From positions 1 through 64,000 of the forward strand of contig JBFLXA010000002.1 of NCBI GenBank assembly GCA_040757575.1: DNA of 64,000 nucleotides. Direction: 5' to 3'. The notes beneath the pieces are model-generated. The model searched no databases and had not been told where the DNA came from. It saw only the letters and a list, made by a program, of their open reading frames with translations. Both the position numbers and the translations under genes were made by a program. This document shows positions 1-8,769 of this stretch, in pieces (within the stretch, counting starts at the first letter, position 1; the number at the start of each line of letters is the position of its first letter). The DNA comes from PFJX01 sp040757575 (lineage in GTDB: Bacteria > Pseudomonadota > Gammaproteobacteria > Burkholderiales > Thiobacillaceae).

Positions 1-1111
<1,111 letters not shown>

Positions 1112-1126
1112 AACGTTCTCCTCTTG

Positions 1127-1363
1127 CTAGACCTCGCGGCGGGGTTGCCGGGAACCCGCTCCCGGCCGGCGGAGGAACAGGCGCGCGCCAAGCACGCCAC
1201 CGGCCACGGCAAGGACCATCAGGACCAGGTGATCGGGCTGGCTCAACAGGTGGGCCAGGCTGTCCAGTAGCCCGCCATGGTGGGCACCGGGGTGGGCGAA
1301 CGCCTGGGGCGCGTGGAATATCAGCGCGAGGGTGAGGACGAGGGAGAGGGGGGGGCGTCGCAT
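1127..1363 (-). CDS. Small membrane protein inserted between ureB and ureC
   Basis: A 78-residue protein with a likely signal peptide (MRRPPLSLVLTLALIFHAPQAFA), a short histidine-rich segment (HPGAHHGG), one hydrophobic segment at about residues 46–63 and an arginine-rich cytoplasmic tail. The His cluster directly after the signal peptide recalls the start of HupE/UreJ nickel or hydrogenase accessory proteins, but the protein is far shorter than those. A GGAG site precedes the ATG. It sits tightly between ureB and ureC, so it is co-transcribed with urease. A role in nickel handling is inference only; I cannot assign a function. Confidence 0.75.
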   Translation of the reverse strand: MRRPPLSLVLTLALIFHAPQAFAHPGAHHGGLLDSLAHLLSQPDHLVLMVLAVAGGVLGARLFLRRPGAGSRQPRREV

Positions 1364-1381
1364 GTCGTGTCTCCAATCAAT

Positions 1382-1687
1382 TCAAAGTGGGCCCATGACC
1401 TTGCCCTGGAAGCCATAGACCCGGCCATCGCCGGCGTAGGCCACCAGTTGCACGGTGCGGCTCTGGCCCGGCTCGAAACGCACGGCCGTACCCGCGGCGA
1501 TATCCAGCCGCATACCCCGGGCGGCCTCCCGGTCGAAGGCCAGTGCGGCGTTGGTTTCATGGAAGTGGTAATGGGACCCCACCTGGATGGGCCGGTCGCC
1601 GGTATTGGCCACTTCCAGGATCAGGGTGGGGCGGCCGGCATTGAGCTCGATCTCTCCAGGCTGGATCTGCATTTCTCCGGGAATCAT
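1382..1687 (-). CDS. ureB: Urease beta subunit UreB
   Basis: Structural, non-catalytic subunit of the three-chain bacterial urease. At 101 residues it has the standard length. Typical family stretches are visible: MIPGEMQI at the N-terminus, NTGDRPIQVGSHYHFHETN in the middle and FEPGQSRTVQLV near the end. It follows ureA by nine bases and precedes the small membrane-protein gene by 18 bases, in one operon. Confidence 0.97.
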   Translation of the reverse strand: MIPGEMQIQPGEIELNAGRPTLILEVANTGDRPIQVGSHYHFHETNAALAFDREAARGMRLDIAAGTAVRFEPGQSRTVQLVAYAGDGRVYGFQGKVMGPL

Positions 1688-1696
1688 GGCGGTGTC

Positions 1697-1999
1697 CTAG
1701 ATGATGGGTTGATGGACCGTGACCAGCTTGGTGCCGTCCGGGAAAGTGGCCTCCACCTGGATGTCCGGGATCATCTCCGGCACCCCGTCCATGACTTCGT
1801 CCCGGGCCAGCAGGGTGGTGCCATAACTCATCAGGTCCGCCACCGTGCGCCCGTCCCGGGCCCCCTCCAGAATGCCGGCGGTGATGAAGGCCACCGCCTC
1901 CGGGTAGTTCAGCTTCAGGCCCCGGGCCCGGCGCCGTTCGGCCAGCAGGGCCGCGGTGAAGATGAGGAGTTTGTCTTTCTCCCTGGGGGTCAATTCCAT
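1697..1999 (-). CDS. ureA: Urease gamma subunit UreA
   Basis: Smallest urease subunit, 100 residues as usual. It begins MELTPREKDKLLIFTAALLA and contains the family's LNYPEAVAFI and EVQVEATFPDGTKLVTVH-like segments. An AAGGAG ribosome site lies just ahead of the ATG, inside the gap after ureD. Its position between ureD and ureB is the standard proteobacterial order ureDABC. Confidence 0.97.
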   Translation of the reverse strand: MELTPREKDKLLIFTAALLAERRRARGLKLNYPEAVAFITAGILEGARDGRTVADLMSYGTTLLARDEVMDGVPEMIPDIQVEATFPDGTKLVTVHQPII

Positions 2000-2009
2000 G
2001 GTCGCTCCT

Positions 2010-2855
2010 TCAAGTGTTCCAGATGCGGGGCATCACGGCTTCCCGCCCCATCAGATGGGGACGCAGCAAGCCCCAGAGCCCTGTGAACCAGTGACGGGCC
2101 GATTCCGAGCCATGGCCCAGGTAGCGGGCCACCAAAAGGTCAGGCAACTGGCTCAGGCCATACCGGGCACCGGCCTCCCGGGGTACCCGTTCACGGCAGG
2201 CGGCCAGCACCTCCGCCGGTACCTTGCCACCGCAGGCCAGCAGGGTGCCCGCCACGGTAAAGCCCGCCAGGCCGGCGGGGGATGCCAGCAGGGGATCATT
2301 GCCGGCAAGTCGCCCCCGCTCCAGCCAGAACGGTTTGCCATCCCGGCGCATGCGGGTCAGCAACCCCACTCCCCCCTGGTCAAAGTGTTCCCCGGAAGCC
2401 CGCCGGCCCAGGCACAAGACCTCCCAACCCAGGTAACGCCCCGATCCCGCCAGGTCGATCTCCAGGTCCATCTCCGCCCGGGCACCGTCGAAGACGATGC
2501 TTTCCTGGGGCAACCATTCCAGCCGGCCCCCGTCCGCCACCTGGAACGCCAGGCGCTGGACAGCCCGGGGACCGGCGCTGCGGTACCACTTGCCCGCCCC
2601 CGGCGTGGTCAGCAGGGCATGGGCACCGCCAGCCACTTCCACTCTGATGGCAAGCTCATCCCCCCCGGCAATACCGGATGGCGGATGCAGGACGATGGCA
2701 TGGCACACCGCGCCCCCTTCCGGGTAGAGGGCCTTCTGGACCCGCAAGGGCCCCTGGTGTTGACGGCGGAACAGCACCGTGTCGCCGCCACGGCGCTGGA
2801 AACCCAGGTCCAGGCGGGCAATCCAGGGGGCGGCGACGGGAGCGGAGAGATCCAT
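2010..2855 (-). CDS. ureD: Urease accessory protein UreD
   Basis: Scaffold protein that binds apo-urease and, with UreF and UreG, helps insert nickel. Recognised by the family segments GPLRVQKALYPEG, HPPSGIAGGDEL, LLTTPGAGKWYRS and LEWLPQESIVFDGA. The start chosen (MDLSAPVAAPW) lies seven bases after the urtE stop; a start 36 bases further upstream would overlap urtE. The product is 281 residues, normal for the family. Its place directly after urtE joins the urea transporter and urease into a single operon. Confidence 0.95.
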   Translation of the reverse strand: MDLSAPVAAPWIARLDLGFQRRGGDTVLFRRQHQGPLRVQKALYPEGGAVCHAIVLHPPSGIAGGDELAIRVEVAGGAHALLTTPGAGKWYRSAGPRAVQRLAFQVADGGRLEWLPQESIVFDGARAEMDLEIDLAGSGRYLGWEVLCLGRRASGEHFDQGGVGLLTRMRRDGKPFWLERGRLAGNDPLLASPAGLAGFTVAGTLLACGGKVPAEVLAACRERVPREAGARYGLSQLPDLLVARYLGHGSESARHWFTGLWGLLRPHLMGREAVMPRIWNT

Positions 2856-2862
2856 CGGGGCA

Positions 2863-3555
2863 TCATACCGAGAGCAATTCCCGCACTCCATCCTTGTCCA
2901 TGTCCGCCCCGGCGCCGCGCTTGATGAACTCGCCCCGCTCCATGAGCAGGTACTGGTCCGCCAGGGAGCGGGCGAAGTCGTAATACTGTTCCACCAGCAG
3001 GATGGCCATGCTGCCTTCCTCGGCCAGGGTGCGGATGGCCCGTTCGATGTCCTTGATGATGGATGGCTGGATACCCTCGGTGGGCTCGTCCAGGATCAGG
3101 AGCCTGGGGCCGAAGGCCAGGGCCCGGCCGATGGCGAGCTGTTGTTGCTGGCCGCCGGACAGGTCTCCGCCCCGCCGATGCAGCATCTGCCGGAGTACCG
3201 GGAACATCTCGAAGATGCGTTCCGGGATGGGCGTGCCGCCGGGGCAGGAGGCCAGGCCCATGCGCAGGTTTTCTTCCACGGTCAGGCGGGGAAAAATCTC
3301 CCGGCCCTGGGGCACATAGCCGATGCCGGCTTTCACCCGGACATGGGATGGCGCGCCAGTGAGGTCGCGACCATCAAAGCTCACCGCCCCGGTCCGGGCC
3401 GGCACCAGGCCCATCAGACATTTAAGCAAGGTGGTCTTGCCCACCCCGTTGCGTCCCAACAGGCAGGTCACCTCGCCGGTGCGGGCCTCGAAGGACAGGT
3501 CCCGGAGGATGTGGCTGCCGCCGTAGTATTGGTTGAGGGCGTCGACTTTCAGCAT
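2863..3555 (-). CDS. urtE: Urea ABC transporter ATP-binding protein UrtE
   Basis: Second ATPase of the high-affinity urea ABC transporter. It shows Walker A GRNGVGKTT, signature LSGGQQQQLAIGRAL, Walker B LLILDEPTEGIQPSI and the H-loop region, matching the LivF/UrtE family. The 230-residue product begins MLKVDALNQYYGG; an in-frame extension upstream is encoded by a G-rich repeat and is rejected as a start. The ribosome site is weak, possibly because the repeat was inserted just ahead of the gene. Confidence 0.95.
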   Translation of the reverse strand: MLKVDALNQYYGGSHILRDLSFEARTGEVTCLLGRNGVGKTTLLKCLMGLVPARTGAVSFDGRDLTGAPSHVRVKAGIGYVPQGREIFPRLTVEENLRMGLASCPGGTPIPERIFEMFPVLRQMLHRRGGDLSGGQQQQLAIGRALAFGPRLLILDEPTEGIQPSIIKDIERAIRTLAEEGSMAILLVEQYYDFARSLADQYLLMERGEFIKRGAGADMDKDGVRELLSV

Positions 3556-3651
3556 TTTTCTTGGGAATGGGGGATGGGGAATGGGGAATGGGAGCAGGTG
3601 GCCGGAGGGATGGGTTTTTCCCAGCCCCCATCCCTCATCCCCCATTCCTGC
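3556..3651. repeat. G-rich imperfect inverted repeat between urtD and urtE
   Basis: The 96-base gap holds tandem GGGGAATGG/GGGGATGG units followed, after about 25 bases, by the reverse-complementary CCCCCATCCCTCATCCCCC series, so the transcript could fold into a long hairpin. Runs of four G also make a quadruplex conceivable. Similar GGGAATGGG-type sequences are known as dispersed intergenic elements. It interrupts an otherwise tightly packed operon and may affect transcript stability or urtE translation. Confidence 0.7.
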
Positions 3652-4470
3652 TCAACGGCCAAGATACACCTCCACCACCCGCTCATCCGCCTGCACCGTG
3701 GCCAGGTCGCCTTCCGCCAGCACCGAGCCTTCGTGGAGCACGGTGACCTTGCCGCCCAGTTGTTCGATGAAGGCCATGTCGTGTTCCACCACCACCAGGC
3801 TGTGCTTGCCAGCCAGGGACTTGAACAACTCGCCGGTACGCTCGGTCTCGTCGTCGGTCATGCCGGCCACGGGCTCGTCCAGGAGCAGCAGCTTCGGTTC
3901 CTGCATCAGCAGCATGCCGATCTCCAGCCATTGTTTCTGGCCGTGGGAGAGCAGCCCCGCCAGCCGGTCTGCCTCCGGGTCCAGGCGGATCAGCTTCAGG
4001 GTATCGGCAATCCGGTCCCGGCCTTCCTGGTCCAGCCAGGCGAACAGGCTGCACCAGGCGCCCTTGTCCGCCTTCATGGCCAGTTCCAGGTTTTCGAACA
4101 CCGTGTGGTTTTCGAAGATGGTGGGTTTCTGGAACTTGCGGCCAATGCCGGCGTGGGCGATTTCCGGTTCGCTCATGCGGGTCAGGTCGATGGTCTGGCC
4201 GAAAAAGCAGGTCCCTGTGTCGGGCCGGGTCTTGCCGGTGATCACGTCCATCATGGTGGTCTTGCCGGCACCGTTGGGGCCGATGATGCAGCGCAGTTCG
4301 CCGGCGTCGATGGCCAGGTTCAGGCTGTTCAGGGCCTTGAAGCCGTCAAAGCTCACCGAGATGTCTTCCAGGTAAAGGATGACCTTGTGGGAGATGTCCA
4401 CGCCGGGCTGGAGCACATGGCCCACCGCCGGTGCATTGGCGTCCCATTCGGATTCCAGTTCAGCGTTCAT
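3652..4470 (-). CDS. urtD: Urea ABC transporter ATP-binding protein UrtD
   Basis: First ATPase of the urea ABC transporter (LivG/UrtD type), 272 residues. Walker A GPNGAGKTTMMDVITG, signature LSHGQKQWLEIGMLL and Walker B LLLLDEPVAGMTDDE are all present; the LSHGQKQWLEI signature is typical of UrtD rather than LivG. The start overlaps the urtC stop by four bases (ATGA), indicating translational coupling. Confidence 0.97.
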   Translation of the reverse strand: MNAELESEWDANAPAVGHVLQPGVDISHKVILYLEDISVSFDGFKALNSLNLAIDAGELRCIIGPNGAGKTTMMDVITGKTRPDTGTCFFGQTIDLTRMSEPEIAHAGIGRKFQKPTIFENHTVFENLELAMKADKGAWCSLFAWLDQEGRDRIADTLKLIRLDPEADRLAGLLSHGQKQWLEIGMLLMQEPKLLLLDEPVAGMTDDETERTGELFKSLAGKHSLVVVEHDMAFIEQLGGKVTVLHEGSVLAEGDLATVQADERVVEVYLGR

Positions 4471-5573
4471 GCCTTACCCCGTGCCTTGATGCGTTTCCAC
4501 AGTCCCACCACCCCCTCCGGCAGCCAGAGGGTGACGCCGATGAACAGGGCCCCCAGGAAGAACAGCCAGTATTCCGGAAAGGCCACGGTGAAGATGCTCT
4601 TGAAACCATTCACCAGGGCCGCGCCGATGACCGGGCCGATGAGGGTGCCGCGTCCGCCCACCGCCGCCCAGATGGCGATTTCGATGGAATTGGCGGGGGA
4701 CATTTCGCTGGGGTTGATGATGCCCACCTGGGGGACATACAGGGCCCCGGCAATGCCGCACAGCACCGCGGAGAGCACCCAGATGAACAGCTTGTACTGC
4801 AAGGGGTTGTAGCCAATGAACATGACCCGACTTTCGGCATCCCGGATGGCCGCCAGCACCCGGCCGTACTTGGAGGTGGTCAGATACCTGCCCAGCACCA
4901 GGGTGGCCATGAGGGCCAGGGCCGACAGGGCGAACAACGCGGCCCGGGTTTCAGGCGCGGTGATGTCGTAACCCAGGATGCGCTTGAAGTCGGTGAAGCC
5001 ATTGTTGCCGCCAAAGCCCGTCTCGTTGCGGAAAAACAGCAGCATGGCGGCAAAGGTAAGGGCCTGGGTGATGATGGAGAAATACACGCCCTTGATGCGG
5101 GAGCGGAAGGCAAACCAGCCGAACACGTAGGCCACCAGGGCCGGCAAGGCCACCACCAGCACCAGGGCCCAGAGGATGGAATCGGACCCCACCCAGAACC
5201 AGGGCAGTTCCTTCCAGTCCAGGAACACCATGAAATCCGGCAGGTCCGACTGGTAGGAACCATCCCGGCCGATCTGGCGCATGAGGTACATGCCGAAGGC
5301 GTAGCCCCCCAGGGCGAAGAACAGGCCGTGGCCCAGGCTGAGAATCCCCGCGTAGCCCCAGATCAGGTCCATGGCCACGGCGACGATGGCATAGCAGAGG
5401 ATTTTGCCCCCCAGAGTCAGGGTGTAGGCGGACACATGGAAGGGGGAATCCGCCGGCACGTACAGGTGCAACGCCGGCATGAGCACCAGGGTGAGGGCGG
5501 CGAACACCGCCAGGCCGATCCAGCCGGCCCGGGGCATGGATGAGAGGAAACGGAGGATGAAGGGGGTACGCAT
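4467..5573 (-). CDS. urtC: Urea ABC transporter permease UrtC
   Basis: Inner-membrane permease of the LivM/UrtC family, 368 residues with about nine to ten hydrophobic segments. The family motif region AAIRDAESRVMFIGYNP and the C-terminal block GRGTLIGPVIGAALVNGFKS are present. It pairs with UrtB to form the urea channel. It starts one base after the urtB stop and overlaps urtD by four bases. Confidence 0.97.
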   Translation of the reverse strand: MRTPFILRFLSSMPRAGWIGLAVFAALTLVLMPALHLYVPADSPFHVSAYTLTLGGKILCYAIVAVAMDLIWGYAGILSLGHGLFFALGGYAFGMYLMRQIGRDGSYQSDLPDFMVFLDWKELPWFWVGSDSILWALVLVVALPALVAYVFGWFAFRSRIKGVYFSIITQALTFAAMLLFFRNETGFGGNNGFTDFKRILGYDITAPETRAALFALSALALMATLVLGRYLTTSKYGRVLAAIRDAESRVMFIGYNPLQYKLFIWVLSAVLCGIAGALYVPQVGIINPSEMSPANSIEIAIWAAVGGRGTLIGPVIGAALVNGFKSIFTVAFPEYWLFFLGALFIGVTLWLPEGVVGLWKRIKARGKA

Positions 5574-5574
5574 C

Positions 5575-7167
5575 TCAGTTCTCCACGAACCGGCCCTTGA
5601 GGGCGAACAACCCCTGGGGTCGCTTCTGGATGAAGGCGATGACGATCAGCAGCACCACGATCTTGGCGATGACCGCTCCCGCCCAGCCTTCCAGGAATTT
5701 GGTGACCACGCCCAGACCCAGGGCCGCCCAGACGGCGCCGGCCAGCTGGCCCACGCCCCCCAGCACCACCACCAGGAAGGAATCGACGATATAGCCCTGG
5801 CCCATGTCCGGTCCCACGTTGGCGATCTGGGACAGGGCCACGCCCCCCAGGCCGGCGATACCCGCGCCCAGGCCGAAGGCCAGGGTATCCACCCGGGACG
5901 TGGGCACCCCCACGCAACCGGCCATGGGCCGGTTCTGGGTCACGGCGCGGACGAACAGGCCCAGGCGGGTCTTCTGCATCAGGGCCCACATCAGGCCCAG
6001 CACGAACAAGGTAAAGCCGATGATGACGATGCGGTTCCAGGGCAGCACCAGGCCGGCCATGACTTCCACGCCGCCGGACATCCAGGCCGGGTTGGCCACT
6101 TCCACGTTCTGGGCGCCAAACAGTACCCGGGCGGCCTGGATGAGGATCAGGCTCAGGCCCCAGGTGGCCAGCAGGGTTTCCAGGGGACGGCCATACAGAC
6201 GGCGGATCACCGTGCGTTCCATGGCCATACCCACCAGGGCGGCGGTCAGGAAGGCCGCCGGAATGGCAGCCAGCACGTACCAGTCCACGTACTCCGGCAG
6301 CCAGGTGCGGAACAGGGTCTGCACGAAGAAGGTGGTGTAGGCGCCGATCATGAGCAGTTCGCCGTGGGCCATGTTGATGACCCCCATGACGCCATAGGTA
6401 ATGGCCAGCCCCAGGGCCGCCAGCAACAGGATGCTGCCCAAAGACAATCCGGAAAACACCTGGCCCAGCAGTTCCCCCCACACCAGGCTGGCCTCGATGC
6501 TGCGGATGGCGTCGGCGGCAGCTTGCCGCACGGCGGCATCCGGCTCGTTGGCGGCTTCCAGCAAGGGCAACAGCAGGCTTTTTGCGGCTGGACTGGTGCT
6601 ATCGGCCAGGGCCTGTACGGCGGCCAGACGAGCGCCCGCGTCGGGGCTGGCCAGGTTGGCCTGGGCGTGGGCCTGCCGGAGCAGGGCCAGGATGTCGCCA
6701 TCTTTTTCCCGGGCCAGGGCCTGAGCCAGCACCGGCACCAGTTCCAGGCCGGCATTGCTTTGCAGTTCCGTGGCCGCCGCCAGGCGCACGGCCCGGTCCG
6801 GGTCGAACAGTTTCAGGGCAGCCAGGGCATTGGCCAGGGCGGAACGCAGGCGGTTGTTGACGGTGATGGATTCATATTCCTCGGGTACCGGGTTCAGTGC
6901 CGCGCCGGTGGCGGCATCCAGGGCCTGGTCATCGGCCAGGATGAAGACCGTTTCACCGGCCACCAGCAGTTCGTCATCGGCCATGGCCTGGAGCACCCGG
7001 GCGGCTTCAGGCGTGGCCGTGGCACCCAGTTGCTGGATGGCGGCGATCTTCACGTCGGAATCCTCGTCGGCCAGTTGCCGTACCAGGGCCGGGTCCAGGG
7101 CGGCCTGGGCCACTTGGGCCGACAGACTGGCAAGCCAGAGAAGGAGGAGAAGTAGGGAGCGGGTCAT
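5575..7167 (-). CDS. urtB: Urea ABC transporter permease UrtB with periplasmic helical-repeat domain
   Basis: Permease of the LivH/UrtB family, 530 residues. It starts with a signal peptide (MTRSLLLLLLWLASLSAQVA), followed by about 200 residues of alanine-rich HEAT-like helical repeats (for example DPALVRQLADEDSDVKIAAI), then the membrane domain from about residue 230 (GQVFSGLSLGSILLLAALGL). The long N-terminal extension is a known hallmark of UrtB against other LivH proteins. The gene follows urtA after 93 bases that hold a repeat hairpin. Confidence 0.97.
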   Translation of the reverse strand: MTRSLLLLLLWLASLSAQVAQAALDPALVRQLADEDSDVKIAAIQQLGATATPEAARVLQAMADDELLVAGETVFILADDQALDAATGAALNPVPEEYESITVNNRLRSALANALAALKLFDPDRAVRLAAATELQSNAGLELVPVLAQALAREKDGDILALLRQAHAQANLASPDAGARLAAVQALADSTSPAAKSLLLPLLEAANEPDAAVRQAAADAIRSIEASLVWGELLGQVFSGLSLGSILLLAALGLAITYGVMGVINMAHGELLMIGAYTTFFVQTLFRTWLPEYVDWYVLAAIPAAFLTAALVGMAMERTVIRRLYGRPLETLLATWGLSLILIQAARVLFGAQNVEVANPAWMSGGVEVMAGLVLPWNRIVIIGFTLFVLGLMWALMQKTRLGLFVRAVTQNRPMAGCVGVPTSRVDTLAFGLGAGIAGLGGVALSQIANVGPDMGQGYIVDSFLVVVLGGVGQLAGAVWAALGLGVVTKFLEGWAGAVIAKIVVLLIVIAFIQKRPQGLFALKGRFVEN

Positions 7168-7192
7168 GGGGTGTCTGCTTGGGTCATTCCGG

Positions 7193-7251
7193 CGCGGGCT
7201 TTCCCGTAATTGGAGAAAACCCGGTGCGGGAATGACGCCCCTTGCGGGGCG
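7193..7251. repeat. Intercistronic palindromic repeat and hairpin between urtA and urtB
   Basis: GTCATTCCGGCGCGG at 7193 pairs imperfectly with CCGGTGCGGGAATGAC ending at 7236, and a second perfect hairpin CGCCCC-TTGC-GGGGCG follows at 7236–7251. The outer element belongs to the GTCATTCCCGC…GCGGGAATGAC dispersed repeat family, seen again at 30555–30615. Lying straight after the binding-protein gene, it could protect urtA mRNA from decay and raise UrtA levels over the membrane parts. This role is inference. Confidence 0.75.
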
Positions 7252-7260
7252 CCGGCCGCG

Positions 7261-8523
7261 TTATTGCGGGGTGTCCTTCTTCTTGTCGTTGCCGGGAATG
7301 TAGGGGCTCCAGGGCTGGGCACGGACGGGGCCCTTGGTCTTCCACACCACGTTGAACTGGCCGTCCCCCTTCACTTCGCCGATGAACACCGGCTTGTGCA
7401 GGTGGTGGTTCTTCTCGTCCATCTTCACCACGAAGCCGGAGGGGGCCTTGAAGGTCTGCCCCCCCATGGCGGCGATGACCTTGTCCACATCGGTGGACTT
7501 GGCCTTCTCCACCGCCTGCTTCCACATGTGGATGCCGATGTAGGTGGCCTCCATGGGGTCGTTGGTGACCACGGTGTTTGCATTGGGCAGCTTGTTCTTC
7601 TTCGCCCAGTCCTTGTACATCTTGATGAACTTGGTGTTCTCAGGGTTCTTGATGGACTGGAAGTAGTTCCAGGCGGCCAGGTGGCCCACCAGGGGCTTGG
7701 TATCCACGCCACGCAGCTCCTCTTCGCCCACGGAGAAGGCGACCACGGGGACATCGGTGGCCTTCAGGCCGGCGTTGCCTAGTTCCTTGTAGAAGGGCAC
7801 GTTGGAGTCGCCGTTGATGGTGGAGACCACGGCGGTCTTCTTGCCCTCGGCGGCGAACTTCTTGATCTTGGCGATGATGGTCTGGTAGTCGCTATGCCCG
7901 AAGGGGGTGTATTCCTCCATGATGTCTGCATCCGCCACACCCTTGGATTTCAGGAAGGCCCGCAGGATCTTGTTGGTGGTGCGGGGATAGACGTAGTCGG
8001 TACCCAGCAGCACGAAGCGCTTGGCGGAGCCGCCGTCCTTGCTCATCAGGTATTCCACGGCGGGAATGGCCTGCTGGTTCGGCGCGGCACCGGTGTAGAA
8101 CACGTTCTTCTCCAGTTCCTCGCCCTCGTACTGCACGGGGTAGAACAACAGGCCGTTCAGCTCCTTGAACACCGGCAATACGGACTTGCGGGACACGGAA
8201 GTCCAGCAGCCGAACACCACGTCCACCTTGTCCTTGGTGAGCAGCTGGCGGGACTTCTCTGCGAACAGGGGCCAGTTGGAGGCCGGGTCCACCACCACGG
8301 GCACCAGCTTCTTGCCCATGACACCACCGGCCTTGTTGATCTCGTCGATGGTCATCAGGGCGGTTTCCTTCAGGGCCGTCTCGGAAATGGCCATGGTGCC
8401 GGACAGGGAATGCAGGATGCCGACCTTGATGGTGTCGGCAGCCAGGGCGGCGAAGCTGGTGAGACCGGCAGCGGCCAGGGCCACGGACAGGGCGGCGGCC
8501 TTGATGAAAGTGCGTCGATGCAT
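7261..8523 (-). CDS. urtA: Urea ABC transporter substrate-binding protein UrtA
   Basis: Periplasmic urea-binding protein, 420 residues. The N-terminus MHRRTFIKAAALSVALAAAG carries a twin-arginine (Tat) export motif RRTFIK. The mature part matches the Peripla_BP_5 urea/amide-binding group: TIKVGILHSLSGTMAISETALK, VFGCWTSVSRKSVLPV and FYPVQYEGEE. An AAGGAG site precedes the ATG by six bases. It is the first gene of the urt–ure operon and is transcribed from the shared divergent control region at 8572–8682. Confidence 0.98.
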   Translation of the reverse strand: MHRRTFIKAAALSVALAAAGLTSFAALAADTIKVGILHSLSGTMAISETALKETALMTIDEINKAGGVMGKKLVPVVVDPASNWPLFAEKSRQLLTKDKVDVVFGCWTSVSRKSVLPVFKELNGLLFYPVQYEGEELEKNVFYTGAAPNQQAIPAVEYLMSKDGGSAKRFVLLGTDYVYPRTTNKILRAFLKSKGVADADIMEEYTPFGHSDYQTIIAKIKKFAAEGKKTAVVSTINGDSNVPFYKELGNAGLKATDVPVVAFSVGEEELRGVDTKPLVGHLAAWNYFQSIKNPENTKFIKMYKDWAKKNKLPNANTVVTNDPMEATYIGIHMWKQAVEKAKSTDVDKVIAAMGGQTFKAPSGFVVKMDEKNHHLHKPVFIGEVKGDGQFNVVWKTKGPVRAQPWSPYIPGNDKKKDTPQ

Positions 8524-8571
8524 GGAAGGCTCCTTGGGTTGGGATGGAGGGACTGACGAATCAGTGCGATG

Positions 8572-8682
8572 CCAGATTAGGGAGCCGGGGAAGGAAGCTG
8601 AATACGTCAGATGGCGTATATCAGCGTCGGCTTATACGCCATCTGACGTATTCAGCCCGACCGGAGCAGCCCTCTAATCTGG
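8572..8682. promoter_or_regulatory. Mirror-symmetric divergent promoter/operator for urtA and the porin
   Basis: A perfect 24-bp inverted repeat (arms 8597–8620 and 8633–8656, 12-base spacer) lies between urtA and the divergent porin gene. Each arm holds one imperfect palindrome of the type TACG-N8-CGTA: TACGTCAGATGGCGTA at 8603–8618 and its complement at 8635–8650, centres 32 bp apart (about three helical turns). Outside these, CCAGATTAG (8572–8580) and CTAATCTGG (8674–8682) mirror each other and give a TAATCT -10-like box on each strand, 18 bp from the palindrome edge. The layout fits one activator driving both directions. The LuxR-type regulator at 11749 is a candidate binder, by inference only. 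Confidence 0.8.
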
Positions 8683-8769
8683 GCCCCACATCAGGCGGAC
8701 CTGACCGGCATGGCCCCGGACCCGCCTCAAGCCCTCGTTCGCCTTTTCCCAACCGCCCAGGAGCGCCCC

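Noticed and set aside
2779..4812. 677-codon plus-strand frame over urtE and urtD
   Set aside because: It lies opposite two ABC ATPases with perfect motifs and has shadow-type composition.
8524..8769. Sigma-54/NtrC-type promoter before urtA
   Set aside because: No TGGCAC-N5-TTGC-like pair was found on either strand; the symmetric operator with TAATCT boxes explains the region better.
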